Below, one piece after another: positions 25,163-42,205 of a stretch of DNA of 64,000 nt. Origin of the DNA: Triplophysa rosa. Taxonomy: Eukaryota > Chordata > Actinopteri > Cypriniformes > Nemacheilidae. Both the position numbers and the translations under genes were made by a program. The stretch spans positions 4,164,269 through 4,228,268 of the forward strand of contig NC_079913.1 in assembly GCF_024868665.1 (NCBI RefSeq), given 5' to 3'. Position 1 is the first letter of the stretch. The number at the start of each line of letters is the position of its first letter. The notes beneath the pieces are model-generated. The model worked only from the letters and a program-made list of their open reading frames with translations, was not told the DNA's origin and searched no databases.

Positions 25163-26425
25163 TTATACAAAAGTGTTTGGTGGGTTGGTGCTGATAGGCC
25201 AGGCTAATTTCTTCTCCTTTGCTTCTCGGTCAAAAGTGTCATAAACCGAGTCTTTGATGAGGGTCTTTTCCGGCACAGGAATATCAACCACCCCGACGTA
25301 GTTCTTTTTAGCTATTCGCGAGCTTGCCGTGATGGTGTACGCGTTACTACGGTAACACTTCATGGAGGACATGCAGAAAGTTTCCCGCATGCCACGTCTG
25401 AAGTTGGCGTTGTACACGGAGTAGAGCGTGGGCTTGCAAGCCGTGGAGCTGAAGGAGATCCAGACCACGGCGATGAAAAACAGCGCCCCCTGTCTGCTGG
25501 GGCCTGACACGGCTGCGGGATGCCAGAGCTGAGCTACGTAAAACGGCATCGAGCTGAGAAGAAACATCACGTTGAGCATCAGGAACATCTTGATGGTTTT
25601 GACTTTAGTTCTGGGGACGATGTTCATGGTTCTGCGTACCGTGCGACCGTCCGTGCCGATCCTCCAGATGTATCGGACCACCCTCTGGTAGAAAGACACG
25701 ATGAGAAGCGCCGGCACCAGGAACCCGAAGAGCAGATGAACCACCGCGTACGCCACCCCGTCCCAGGAGTGGGGCAGGAAAAAGTCACAGTGGTCCGGAG
25801 ACGGCGTAGATCCGTAGAAGAACAGGCACGGAGACACGAAAGCAGCGTCGAAGAGCCAAGATGCCAGAATCATCCGTTTGGCCTTCTCGCGTGACACTTT
25901 GAAGCTCAAAGGGTACACGATGGTGTAGAAACGGTCGACGCAGATGGACAGAAGCACGTAGACTTGAACACCGGGGCACAAATGCTGCAGGTAACGCACA
26001 GCTTTGCACGCGCCAACGGTCAGAGGCCAGTGACCCGCAGACACCTGCAGCAGAATGAAGGGAGCGCACGCCAGACTCAACAACAGATCCGCGCAAGCCA
26101 TCGACACCACAAAATAGTTGGTAGTGGATTGGGTTCTGCGACTGCGATGGATCACCAGACAAACCAGAGAGTTGCCCAGAACTGATATCACCCAGAAGAT
26201 GCCAAAGATCAGCCCGAGAAGCATCACCTCAGCAGGGCTCAGATCGTATGAGGTCAGAGAGCCATTGATCTGCGAGGAAGAGGAGGACGGGCCATCCAGA
26301 CGGCAGAGGACGGCAGCGGGCGGGGTGGACGAATCGTTTCTGTCAGAGTGGTTGATGGTGGGGTAGAAGACGAGGGATGAGTGGAAAGAGGGCTGTACAC
26401 CCTCCACAGACAGAAGAAACACCAT
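25163..26425 (-). CDS. gpr19: Probable G-protein coupled receptor 19
   Basis: An orphan class A seven-helix receptor of the plasma membrane; adropin has been proposed as a ligand in mammals. A single coding exon of 420 aa runs from MVFLLSVEG (ATG 26423-26425). The open frame extends upstream to a further ATG, but a GCGCAG acceptor just before MVF and family length (human 415) favour this start. Seen: TM1 with GNSLVCLVIHRSRR, TM2 SMACADLLLSLACAPF, TM3 ending SICVDRFYTIVYPLSF (DRF rather than DRY), loop 3 IGTDGRTVRRTMNIVPRTK, TM6 with LLSSMPFYVAQLWHP and TM7 with STACKPTLYSVYN, where the NPxxY motif is KPTLY. The C tail is nearly identical to mammals (CMSSMKCYRSNAYTIT, FDREAKEKKLAWPI). The 3' flank 24657-25162 shows nothing but probable UTR. 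Confidence 0.97.
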   Translation of the reverse strand: MVFLLSVEGVQPSFHSSLVFYPTINHSDRNDSSTPPAAVLCRLDGPSSSSSQINGSLTSYDLSPAEVMLLGLIFGIFWVISVLGNSLVCLVIHRSRRTQSTTNYFVVSMACADLLLSLACAPFILLQVSAGHWPLTVGACKAVRYLQHLCPGVQVYVLLSICVDRFYTIVYPLSFKVSREKAKRMILASWLFDAAFVSPCLFFYGSTPSPDHCDFFLPHSWDGVAYAVVHLLFGFLVPALLIVSFYQRVVRYIWRIGTDGRTVRRTMNIVPRTKVKTIKMFLMLNVMFLLSSMPFYVAQLWHPAAVSGPSRQGALFFIAVVWISFSSTACKPTLYSVYNANFRRGMRETFCMSSMKCYRSNAYTITASSRIAKKNYVGVVDIPVPEKTLIKDSVYDTFDREAKEKKLAWPISTNPPNTFV

Positions 26426-26971
26426 CTTCCCTCCTGCGCTCAGATCACAGCTGAAACACAACACACCTTCAGTTAAACAATCACTCAACAACATTCTCCT
26501 CTACACAACGACAAAAGTCAAGAGGTTTCATAGATCGTAGGACCTCAAAAGAAACCTCTGGGTGTGTGTGATGATCATCTAGAGATGATAAAACTCATTT
26601 GACATACATTTGCATTATATTTCATTTCTTATTGTTCTTACTGGAAACCCAAATAAACTTTGCTCATTTTATTCTGTTATCACTTCTTCTCCTGCCGCTG
26701 TTCTTCCCTATTAGGATAGTTACATCATCGTGATAACACAATGTAATAACACTACGATATTACTTTGGATCAATACCAACAAGATAATATAATCTATCAG
26801 AGCTAATCACTTTTGTCGTTGTCGGCAAGGATCTATCAGATCTATCAACAGTTTATCAAACCCAACCTGCATGCCCATCTTTTGTCCGAGACGAGCGCAT
26901 CCAAACATGTTTCCATGGTGATAACAATGAATCCTTGTGTAAGGCTGTATCAGGACTCCTGTCACCTCACG

Positions 26972-26976
<5 letters not shown>

Positions 26977-27003
<27 letters not shown>

Positions 27004-27072
27004 TGGCATATGTGGTTTATGAGACCAATTTTCAGGTTTACATACCAGCATTACGAGACCATTCGGTTTAAN

Positions 27073-27150
<78 letters not shown>
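26977..27150. repeat. Two TG microsatellites, one containing the only N
   Basis: Perfect TG runs at about 26977-27003 and 27073-27149 flank a short unique piece. The single undetermined base at 27072 marks the edge of the longer run. They lie in the 5' intron/upstream region of gpr19. Confidence 0.95.
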
Positions 27151-27151
<1 letters not shown>

Positions 27152-27603
27152 ATAAATTCTAAGTGAACAGACATGCGTCAGATGAGTATTCGAGCTTCTG
27201 CAGATCTCAGATATTCTATTACAGCCACAAGAGACACAAACCTCCACAGACATTCATTAACACAACTCTGTGTGTGTCATATGCTGATGTCAGTATTGTG
27301 TTCACTCTGGGGAAATTTGTGAGTGTGTGTGTTGAATTCATGAACCCTTGACAACATCAGCTGATCTTCTGCTGTCTGTGTTTCACTCTGAGATTCAAGA
27401 AACATGCACACATTGACAGGCTTTTATACTGTATTATTTATACTTTTATACTGTATTATTTACTGTATTTAACTGATTATTGTAACCACAAACCATCACA
27501 CAAACCTTTATGCACTTTTTACATTTTTAAATAAACATAATTTTAAATGTATTAAATCGCCAGTGTAGGACTACCATCAGTGTGGGGACATTTCGTCCTG
27601 TAA

Positions 27604-27638
<35 letters not shown>

Positions 27639-27650
27639 CACACACACACA
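27604..27650. repeat. CA microsatellite
   Basis: A CA run with one CG interruption, preceded by GTGGGGACATTTCGTCC, which recalls the end of the TG-embedded repeats. It lies between gpr19 and its probable promoter. Confidence 0.9.
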
Positions 27651-27939
27651 ATTAATTTAATATGATTCTATTTTTTTATATAAATACTTATATTAAATAT
27701 CTGATGTAAATGTCAAAAATAATTGTTTCTGTAACACAATGTAAACATTATGACCTAAAATGAACAGTAGATTTCCACTCTAAATGTTTATAAAGATGAC
27801 ATGCGCTATGTTGTGTTGAATGTGAATGTCGCGAGGCCTCTGAATGTGTCTCATAATAATGATCAAACACTCCAATAATCTGATCATATACACTGTCAAT
27901 ATAATTCCTGTCAGACAAAAGAAATCAGATCGTTCGTAC

Positions 27940-28200
27940 CTTAGATCTCTGCTGTTCTCCGATCAGTTTCTTCTTTCTCCATCATCGGCTCATGAACATG
28001 ATTAATTCACATTTATCCGTTTATCATCCGTCAGAAATCAACTACATCATCCACTCGACACAATCCTCATCACATTCATATTCGTCCACATCAGACTCCA
28101 GAAATCATATCAGACCCGAGCCGTAACGTCACGCTCCAGTATCTATCCGCTTCGTGAATATTCATGAGCTACACTAACGCTCGCGTGCAGCAACACTCAG
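27940..28200 (-). promoter_or_regulatory. gpr19: Probable non-coding first exon and promoter of gpr19
   Basis: On the minus strand a good donor (ATCTAAG/GTACGA, near 27938) follows a moderately CpG-containing stretch. A matching acceptor (GCGCAG) lies 8 bp before the gpr19 ATG. This supports a 5' UTR exon about 1.5 kb upstream, but nothing proves it. From 28200 to 29013 I see only AT-rich sequence and the probable 3' UTR of tbk1. Confidence 0.35.
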
Positions 28201-29013
28201 CGTCTCTACGTTTAATGTCACCCTTTTATTATTCTTTTAAATAAATAAAACATGAAGATCAATCAATATAAAGACAGAATAATCTATATTGATTTATTAT
28301 GGAAATTGATTGTTAGGGTTGATGTTTAAGAGAATATTTGACAGCATAAAATTATTTCAATTTATAACGTTAAAAAACAGAGCGCCCTCTCGTGGCGTGA
28401 CGCACACACGTGACTGTTTCTGAGTCTGATGAATTTAAAGTGTCTGATTCGAGCTTCGTGACTTTAACCTTCATTTTGTTTAATATATATACATCAAAAA
28501 CTGTGCCACACACGTTTATTTTCAGGAGATTTTATTCTTCTGCAGATTTTAGTCTCCTCAAATATAATTAATTCAAACACACATACACACACACGTTTTC
28601 TTCTGTTTGTGGCGGATTCTTTGCTGGTGGAGCCCTTTGTGTGAATAAAAGCAAAGCATTATGTGTAGAGAAGTCCATGTACAACTACAAAATTCTGTGA
28701 GCGCTGCTCTTTAATGCACGTTTAAAGAGACAATCACTTGTCTTTAACATCTATTCATAATTCAAGCCATTGATGGAATGACAGCAGTACGTGAAGCCAT
28801 CATTCACCCAAACTTCATGAACACAAGAGAAACTGTCTGATGATCATACGTCTGAAGTTATATAATGTAACATAAATGAAAATAAAAGCAAGACAGATGG
28901 AAAATAGTCATGATGTAATAAAGAAAGTGAGTCTCCCATGTGTATTTACATTCTATTCATATGTACAGAGAGCTAACAGATGTGATGAAGAATCTACAGT
29001 CAGATGAGAGCGG

Positions 29014-34530
<5,517 letters not shown>

Positions 34531-35990
34531 GACGTCTGTAGATTCACCTGAAGCACGTGACCATACGAATCCCTAGGCTTGTTTGAGATGCACCTTGCCT
34601 CGCCTGAAAAGAAGACGAGAGTAGGCGGCTGCAGTAAGGGGAGGAGTGAAAAGAGCGCAGGCAAGACGGACACTTCCCAAATCGCGCTGTCGAGTCGACT
34701 GGAAACGTTAGCAATGGAATAGATCGCGTTCACGTTTTTTATCGCATTTTTCTTGGGCCAACTGAGTTTAAAAGTGAGAAATGTTCTAAATCATATATTA
34801 GACAAACTCTCAACCATGTCAAGGCTGTACAAAAGAATTTAGATATGGTCTTTAACAAACGAATGCTTAAACTTAGAACCTCCGATTTCAAGTTTCCAGT
34901 TTATCCCCCAAAAAAATACATTTCAAAATTGTATGTGATATTTATCGTTCTGGGGAGTTCCTATATTGTGTAAATTCTGTAACTCTTTCCATAAAACAGA
35001 CCCTATTTTTTCAGGGCATATTTTTCCTGGACAAAGTGCAATAATTGTGGTTAAATGAGTAAAATGTTGTGAATTTAACATGTCGTTTATAAAAAATGTA
35101 ATATGGAAACTGTTGAAAAGGAGGTCAAACTTTTTAAAAAATATATTAATAACTTACTTTTGTTAGCTAAGAATTTAATTCCCAAATGTATTTTTTTAAT
35201 TGTTTGTAGTATTTAAGAATTATTTGGGACAATATTTAAAAATGATGTCAAAAGCAAATAATAAAAAGCTGGAATTTTGTTAGACTTATTCGATAATATA
35301 AATTATATTTCTTGTTTTGAATTTATTAGATGAAATATATGCAATTGAATTGCCACTGCTTTTACATCAAGGTGGTTATGAGGACTATATATTTCACATA
35401 GGTGTTTTTTCCACATATAGATCTCAAAACCTAGGCTACTTCAGTTAATTGACTTATTAATGGAACACTTAAGAAAAAAGATATCAGCTGACATTCTCGC
35501 CCTATGAGCATTTAAGCTGTGTCGTCAGCAAGTTGTTTCCCATCATACTTTTCATCAGCGCAGTCGGTGGAGAGCAACTGCGCCCGACTGAAGAATCCGA
35601 TACAACCCCCCCCCACCCCCGCCTGGCTCTCACTAAATCCTTGGTTACTTAAATTACTTATTCCTCAGCATCACATTTAATCAGCAAATACAACATAAAA
35701 ATTAAAATCAGTTAACAAGAATCATGTTATATCAGATATATTGATATGTTATCATGCAGTAGTCTTTATGGTGCAGTTTCATAAACAAACTAAATCTACA
35801 GCCACGTTGAACACTTAAATTTAACTTTCAGTTTCCCGTACAACACTCACATTTATCACTGCAATCATTGATTAGTATTCAATCATCAACACTTTGATAA
35901 TAACATACGTTTCCCGTTTTAAGTGAATAATAATAATACAACAAAATCACATATATTTTAATAAGATGAACATGATAATAAATGTTTTGA
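34531..35990. other. tbk1 5' intron/upstream region, no gene
   Basis: A minus-strand acceptor (CTACAG) sits just before the tbk1 start codon, so the 5' UTR is split and part of this stretch is intron. It is AT-rich with a C-tract near 35607-35620. I see no open frame of note, no RNA gene and no clear transposon. Confidence 0.5.
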
Positions 35991-35998
35991 AATCAGGG

Positions 35999-36169
35999 TG
36001 ACGTCACAGATCTGCGGGAATTTCCCATCAGCGCGTGAAACTTGCGTCATTGTAGCACGAAACAAAAATAAAATTATCCAAAAACAATAAAACCAGATCC
36101 GAGAGTGAATCGTGTGGATGTAAGTGTCCGGACGGGTGATTGTGACATCGAACCGAGTGAAACTGAAAG
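35999..36169. promoter_or_regulatory. tbk1: CRE, kappaB and ISRE cluster upstream of tbk1
   Basis: Within 171 bp lie a perfect CRE TGACGTCA (35999-36006), a perfect palindromic kappaB site GGGAATTTCCC (36016-36026) and an ISRE-like GAAACTGAAAG (36159-36169). The combination fits an inducible immune promoter, and tbk1 is the nearest gene, about 1.5 kb away and transcribed leftward. The block also has a strong plus-strand donor (GTGGAT/GTAAGT near 36119), so a rightward or bidirectional transcript is possible. The assignment to tbk1 is an inference. Confidence 0.5.
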
Positions 36170-36890
36170 TACGTTACATTGAGTATGAGTTTATAACAGA
36201 ATTACGCGTTTTATTTTCAATAGAATGAGATTTTAATTAATAAATTACATTATTATTATCCACTTAACATGAGTCATTAAAAATAAGTCATAAAAAACAC
36301 TGGAATTTAAGCGCTGCATCGGCCCTCCTGAAGTCGGTTTACTTAAGTAAATACAGCAGTAATACACAATCAGTATAAACAACACGAGCACACCGTTACT
36401 CATGAAGTTATGATTCATATCTAATCGATGTTTTTAATGTCAGTGTGTTTTATTTTCTTACCCCGAGAGCTCGAGATTCTCTTCCGCTTTCCGTGTTTTC
36501 ATCACATGAACCACAGACGCTGTTCAATAGAAACCCGGCATACTCCTCCTGTCTGTAGTATGCATGTCCTGTCAATTTCCGGTGTATACTGCGCAGTATG
36601 CAGTACTCATCTCCAAACAGCATCCGAAACGTTTATTGTTGCATACTTTAGCATGCTATCTAAATGCAACAGCAGTTCGCAGTACGCTGTAGTGTTGTAT
36701 GGCGACAGCGCTCACACACAACCGTAAAGATCATAATAAATGAGAACAAACAAACTACCACTGCAGATGAGTTGGTGAATTGGTCTTAGCTTTCATTTTA
36801 GAATTATATTTATTTTTGATTGTAATACTTTATGTTCTTTTACAGAGATGAGTAATGATTATCTTCGTGAATTTTAAGTTTGGTGCAGTA

Positions 36891-37677
36891 TAGGGTGACC
36901 ACCCGTCCCGCTTTGCGTTGTACCGCACAGCATTTTCACCCCTTGTCCCGCAAATGTCCCGCATTTTCATCAGTCGGTTTTAAGTTGTCACATTAAGAAA
37001 CACGTTCTTTAACCAGAAACGCCCACGAGACGCTTGTTTGCGCCATTGTTTATTTAACAGTGCAGCGTCAAACCAGGCGCACACCAGTGTCCAACGAGAT
37101 CATACAAACGCAACTATTTTGTAAAGCCTGACTTTTATTCAATGTATGAGAAGGCAGTGGTTTCAGTCATCAAGAGGCTGTCTGTCAGTAGATGGGGTGG
37201 CGGTCCTCCGATGTCAAACTGTGTTTAGCCTAACGTTATACTGTATGTTGTGGTTAGCATATTAAAATAAAACTCATTTGCAAATCATGAAATTCATTAT
37301 TTAACAATAATACATTTTAAAAGATAAACTCTTTTCATTATTTGTCCTTTATTCCTCTAGTTTTCTCTTTTTGAGAAGATCTTCAAAGAGTACAACTCCG
37401 CGTCTGATCTCTGTGCTCAAAATTTAAAGAGACAGTGAACCTTAAATTGGAAGCGCCAATAAAATTGTTTTATGTTATATAACATTTTATCTATGCCTTA
37501 ATTATGTTGTAGTTGGAATGAACTAAATAAAAAAAGTATAAGCTAAAAAATCATATTAAAATGTTTTCATTTTTGTTATTATATCACAGTTTTACGCATT
37601 TTCAATGTTGTCCCACATTGTCCCACACAAATAGATTGCCTGTCCCACATTTGGTTTGTTGGGTGGTGGTCACCCTA
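36891..37677. mobile_element. DNA transposon remnant with TAGGGTGACCACC ends (787 bp)
   Basis: The left end TAGGGTGACCACC is mirrored at the right end by GGTGGTCACCCTA, a perfect 13-bp inverted repeat. Subterminal CCCGC/TGTCCCACA repeats occur on both sides (TTGTCCCGCAAATGTCCCGC left, TTGTCCCACATTGTCCCAC right). Flanks GTGCAGTA and GTACAGTA share seven of eight bases, suggesting an 8-bp duplication offset by one. No coding frame is visible. Around 36535-36690, outside it, is a TATGCAGTATGC-rich stretch that may be another worn repeat. Confidence 0.7.
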
Positions 37678-37948
37678 GTACAGTAACGCACTGCTGTGGT
37701 ACCTGGCATGTACTGATAGATGATAGATAGATGGCGCTACTGAGACCCAGATGGAGAGAGAAATCGGTGAAAAAAACATGTAAAAAATATATATAAATCT
37801 GCAAATATAAACATGTAATACAAATAGAACCTGATAATAAGATATTGTCAATATAATGCGAGTGCTGTAAACGTACCACGATTGATTTCATGTCGTCATT
37901 CATTTGTGTTACGTTTAGATATAGTTTAATTCACCAATTGTCATCGTC

Positions 37949-38020
37949 AGCAGAGTGGCGCAGCGGAAGCGTGCTGGGCCCATAACCCAGAGGTCGATGG
38001 ATCGAAACCATCCTCTGCTA
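37949..38020 (+). tRNA. Initiator tRNA-Met (CAT)
   Basis: A 72-nt cloverleaf: acceptor AGCAGAG pairs with CTCTGCT, the D arm contains GCGCAGCGGAAGC, the anticodon arm is TGGGCCCATAACCCA (anticodon CAT), and the T arm has the initiator-type ATCGAAA loop in GGATCGAAACC. The three G-C pairs of the anticodon stem and the A-U first pair are initiator features. From memory it is identical to the human initiator tRNA. The A box (GTGGCGCAGCGG) and B box (GGATCGAAACC) are intact, so it is probably functional. It stands alone between tbk1 and eps8. Confidence 0.98.
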
Positions 38021-38022
38021 GC

Positions 38023-38028
38023 TTTTTT
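38023..38028 (+). terminator. RNA polymerase III terminator of the initiator tRNA
   Basis: Six T residues start 3 nt after the tRNA 3' end, the standard Pol III stop signal. Confidence 0.9.
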
Positions 38029-38739
38029 GTTTATGTGACATACAAGAGAATAATTCATTTGAACGTCATTATACCCACACAGACTCAATTTGGTCTTAAA
38101 TCGCGCTATTTTCTTCCATCCAGCCACTCAAGTAATAATTATAAATAAGGCAGAAGAGCTCATGAAAGTATGGCATGTCTAGGGACAAAGTGACAGAATT
38201 AAAAAATACCCTACACGGAAACCTTATGTCAAACAATAATATAGTATAACGTTAACAAATACCCTAAATTAATTTAACATTAATATTTTTTTCATATGCG
38301 GGAATGACTAATTGTTATATGTTTACCAGGATTTTTAGCTAAGAGTATTTTGTATACGTTGATTTAAAGAGCAATGTCATTTAATTTAAATGTAATGAGG
38401 TTAAAGGAGGACTCGCGGGTTACAACCAGAGTCAAATAAATCTTTTGTTCTGCTCTGTTTGAACTAACCAAATAATACATAACTTTCAGCAGGAGCAGCC
38501 TGTGGGTTTCGAATGGAAATAACCGGATGAAAATGGTTTCATATTACTAGTTGGTGTAGTGAAAGACAAACACATGCCTCCGATCTCAAGTGTGTGTTTC
38601 AACTTTAGTGACTGATGGTTAATTTACTTGTCTGGCGAGTCAAAATAAAAATAACTGTAATCTGGCCGTACGCTTGCAATGACGATTGATTATTAAATAT
38701 TAACAATTTAACAGCAGTGATATATAACGATTAAAACGA

Positions 38740-38984
38740 GGTTCTTGTCGCGCTGCGCAGCTGTGGCTCATTTCAACTGCACGTTCACCTGCGCCGCGCG
38801 CTCAAGGTGCGATGACGCGTATGCGCGCGTGGAGGCGCTGGCGGGTTTGCGCGCGAGTGTCGTTGAGGCGGAGATAAACTCACACGAGCTGCAGTTGATT
38901 TACGGATTAAACGGAGAAACTCACTGACAGTCACTGGAATATCTGCGTTTCTGTCATGCGGTAACACGAAGAAACGCGAAGCAG
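38740..38984 (+). promoter_or_regulatory. eps8: CpG-rich promoter and first non-coding exon of eps8
   Basis: A GC- and CpG-dense block (GCGCTGCGCAG, ATGCGCGCGTGGAGGCGC) contrasts with the AT-rich sequence on both sides. It ends in a strong donor (GAAGCAG/GTGAGC, exon end 38984). The next usable exon with the eps8 start codon begins about 5.7 kb downstream, at 44646. Exon 1 as eps8 5' UTR is an inference from position and strand. The stretch 38029-38739 is AT-rich with nothing recognised. Confidence 0.55.
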
Positions 38985-39304
38985 GTGAGCGTGTCCACAC
39001 ACACACACACACACACACACATGCACGCACAGTGTGTACGCTTCTGTCAGTCAGGTTATTTTTCAGTCCGCGTGCTGCCGGTCCCCGTGAAAACAAACAA
39101 CACGTCAGTCATGTTTATGTGTTTGTTATCGTGTTTATTTTGGTGTAAGGGTTGGACATGTTTGTCATGTTTGTGTGCTGTTGGCTGTTTTAACTGCAGC
39201 GCGCGTTAAATATCTCACTGGTTGCCATGGCATAGGGCGTCACGCGCAGGTACCAGCACGCTCTCGTTTGAAGCTTCTCAGTTCTCTGTTAAGATTAGGT
39301 TGGC

Positions 39305-39781
39305 GATCAGACTGTATCAGTATATACATTAACATCCCAGCTGAGATCAGACTGTGTCAGTATATACATTAACATCAGTGCTATGATCAGACTGTGTCAG
39401 TATACACATTAACATCACAGCTGAGATCAGACTGTATCAGTATATACATTAACATCACAGCTGAGATCAGACTGTATCAGTATATACATTAACGTCAGTG
39501 CTAAGATCAGACAGTATCAGGATATACATTAACATCACAGTTGAGGTCAGACTGTATCAGCAAATACATTAACATCACAGCTGAGATCAGACTGTATCAG
39601 CAAATACATTAACATCTCAGCTGAGATCAGACTGTATCAGCAAATACATTAACATCACAGCTGAGATCAGACTGTATCAGCAAATACATTAACATCTCAG
39701 CTGAGATCAGACTGTATCAGTTAATACATTAACATCACAGCTGAGATCATCAGACTGTATCAGTATACACATTAACATCAC
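39305..39781. repeat. 40-bp minisatellite in eps8 intron 1
   Basis: About 12 tandem copies of a 40-bp unit (GATCAGACTGTATCAGTATA TACATTAACATCACAGCTGA). A sub-block of units carries CAAATACATT instead of TATATACATT. Degenerate copies lie at both margins. Confidence 0.95.
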
Positions 39782-41269
39782 CTCTGTGTGTATATTTAGA
39801 TGAAAGATTATTGAAGGTGATTTATGTTTTATGTAAGTGTCTGATCTCTTACTCATGTTGAATGCTGAGTATCACTGCTGTGTTCTGTGTAAGGTTAGGT
39901 GAGTTAATGGTTAACAGCTTTAATAGGGACGTCTCAAGTGTGTGTTTTCAGTAATGAGTGTTATGAACTTTACAGGTCCCAGTGCTGTCAGGTTAAATGT
40001 GGAGCTGTGTGTTACATAATCACTTCATGTTTCCATTCATTTCATTTACGTCTTTTATTGATATTATTTCATCTGTCAGGAGTTTAATGCTTTCACACAC
40101 AGACTATATTAGCTCTGTGGACATTTGATCATTTATAGCACAAACATCTTTCTGTCAGTAAACACTTTCTGTGTCTGATCTCGGGTCAGTAGCGTCTGAG
40201 TACAGAGGTTAAAAACACAAGGGCACATCTGCGTCTGAGAATTTCTCATTTGGGAGCCGAGAATTCATGTGAAATCTTTGTTTTGTCTCTAGGCCCACAG
40301 CTGTTCTCCTCCAGGATTTCTGCATGTTCTCAGTCGTGGTCGTGTTGTGTTGTTGTTCTGCTGTGAGCACATGTGTTTGTTGTGTTTTGATGATGCACAC
40401 TGGATCTGTCAGTGTAAAGCGAGAGAATATCAACAGTCACAGTGATTTTTCAGGAGTCACCGGAGCGTTTGACACGTTCATGTGTGCTGCTAAGATCTCT
40501 GGGTAATCACTTGAGAGTGGCAGGGTTGTCTCTTGGGGATATCTGCTGTGTTTTGAAGGAAGCTGTGTCAAGTGATTAGTTGGATTTTCTTATCACACTG
40601 AAGAGAATATCTTCACGGATGTGTTGAGATCATTCACAGAGAGCACGGAGAGCACGTCTGCTTAAATGTTCTTTCATTCAGCGTGTTTCCCTCGTCTTAT
40701 CTACAAAGTCATAATGTCGTTTATTGTTTTCTATTCATAGCACAGCTGCTCTTGAGCACAATAACTTCTGCTCCTTTTACTTCCTGTATGCATCAGCCAA
40801 TCAGAGTGAAGCGTCCGGGTTTACCTTGACAGCGTGTTCAAATGAATGTCACACTGAGGTTGAAGCATTTATTTAATGTAATGTGCTTGATGTTGTGTCT
40901 GTCTTCTGCTGTACGATCATAAAATCATATCAAGTGAAGTGAAACACACATGATGGAGATTGTACAGTGAAATGAGAAATGAATGAGTCCGATATCAGAT
41001 CACACTGATGGTGTGTGTGTGTTTATAATGACACAGACAGTGTGTTTGTCTACAGTGTAGATGCAGTGTCTGACGCACATGTCTGATTGTGATTGTTGTC
41101 ATGGGGTTGAGTGTGTTATATAATGTTTTTGAGGTCTGACCTCAGGCTGTGGGTGTGGTCAGATCAGGTTCCTGAAAGTCACACAGGTCAAAATGGTTCT
41201 CCTTCCACCTGCTCTTATTTCGCTCTCATCAGACATCTGTGTGCGCGTGTGTTTGTTCGTGTGTGTGTG

Positions 41270-41680
41270 TGTTCCTCAAAATCTCTCTTGATAAATTCAG
41301 ATGAATGGCTTTATATTTTGTTGAGATGTATCAATATTATTGATATCGTGTTATCGCAATAGCAAAATTGTCTCAATATTATCGTGGTCAGATGACTGTA
41401 TGAAACGATAGGTCTTCCGGGCCTAACATAAACAAAGTTAGAAAAAATAATAGATGTTACCTTTGGGAAGTCTGATCTGTCTGATGCAATTATTTTATTT
41501 TATAAAAGGGATTTTTAGGTCATTTGACCCATCTATAACTCTCATCTCTAAGCAACAGTTATGATAAGAGGTTAAAGAAAAGAGGATGCTGATGGCACAT
41601 TTCCAAGTCATCATTTGTCATCTTAAATATTGCAATAAATATCATACAGTGAGATTTTGATATTGTTACATCCCTAATAT
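41270..41680. mobile_element. Worn hAT-like remnant in eps8 intron 1
   Basis: Contains GAGATGTATCAATATTATTG and, near the right end, ATATTGTTACATCCCTAA, resembling the ATATTG...CATCCCTA ends of fish hAT MITEs. The left terminus and target duplication are not clear. Confidence 0.35.
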
Positions 41681-41782
41681 TTGGCCATAATTACAGATTC
41701 TCCATCGAACACCACAATTACAGAAACTCCTGTAGAGGTGGATGTTCTTTGTTAAATTCTTGTCATTTACAGAACCTTTTTT

Positions 41783-41784
<2 letters not shown>

Positions 41785-41837
<53 letters not shown>
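41785..41837. repeat. TG microsatellite
   Basis: An uninterrupted TG run of about 52 bp in eps8 intron 1. Confidence 0.95.
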
Positions 41838-41839
<2 letters not shown>

Positions 41840-42117
41840 CTTTTCATTAAAAAGAGCTTTAGCTGCAGCTGGTGTGGTCAGGGTGAGGTGTGTTGTGTTG
41901 TGTGTGTTGTGTTTGCTCTGTTGAAGTCTGTTCTGCTCGTGTTCACACTGACAGCTAAAATACTCTGTGGAAGATGTTTTAATGTATAATTATAAGAACG
42001 GTTGGACCAATAAGATTTCAAAGTGGGCGGGGCTAACCGCCGGGCAGAGCTCAGCAGAATGTTCTGTGTTTGTTATGGTGAGGTCTCTGCCGGTTCAAGT
42101 GGAAACTCAGATTAAAG

Positions 42118-42205
42118 GAATGATTCACTTACAGAAGAATGAAAACTTTGTCATCATGTACTCGCCCTCACGCCACTTCAGACCTGTATGACGTTTTCTT
42201 CTGTA
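42118..42205. mobile_element. Half copy of the fold-back element
   Basis: One arm only: GAATGATTCACTTACAGAAG, TCATCATGTACTCGCCCTCA and CAGACCTGTATGACGTTTTC. The partner arm is missing. Confidence 0.55.

Noticed and set aside
25520..25894. 124-codon plus-strand frame
   Set aside because: Antisense shadow of the gpr19 coding exon; composition mirrors the receptor codons and no family is recognisable.
26426..26494. Upstream in-frame ATG of gpr19 (MLLSDCLTEG)
   Set aside because: An acceptor lies between it and MVF, the extra residues have no family counterpart, and MVF matches the mammalian start.
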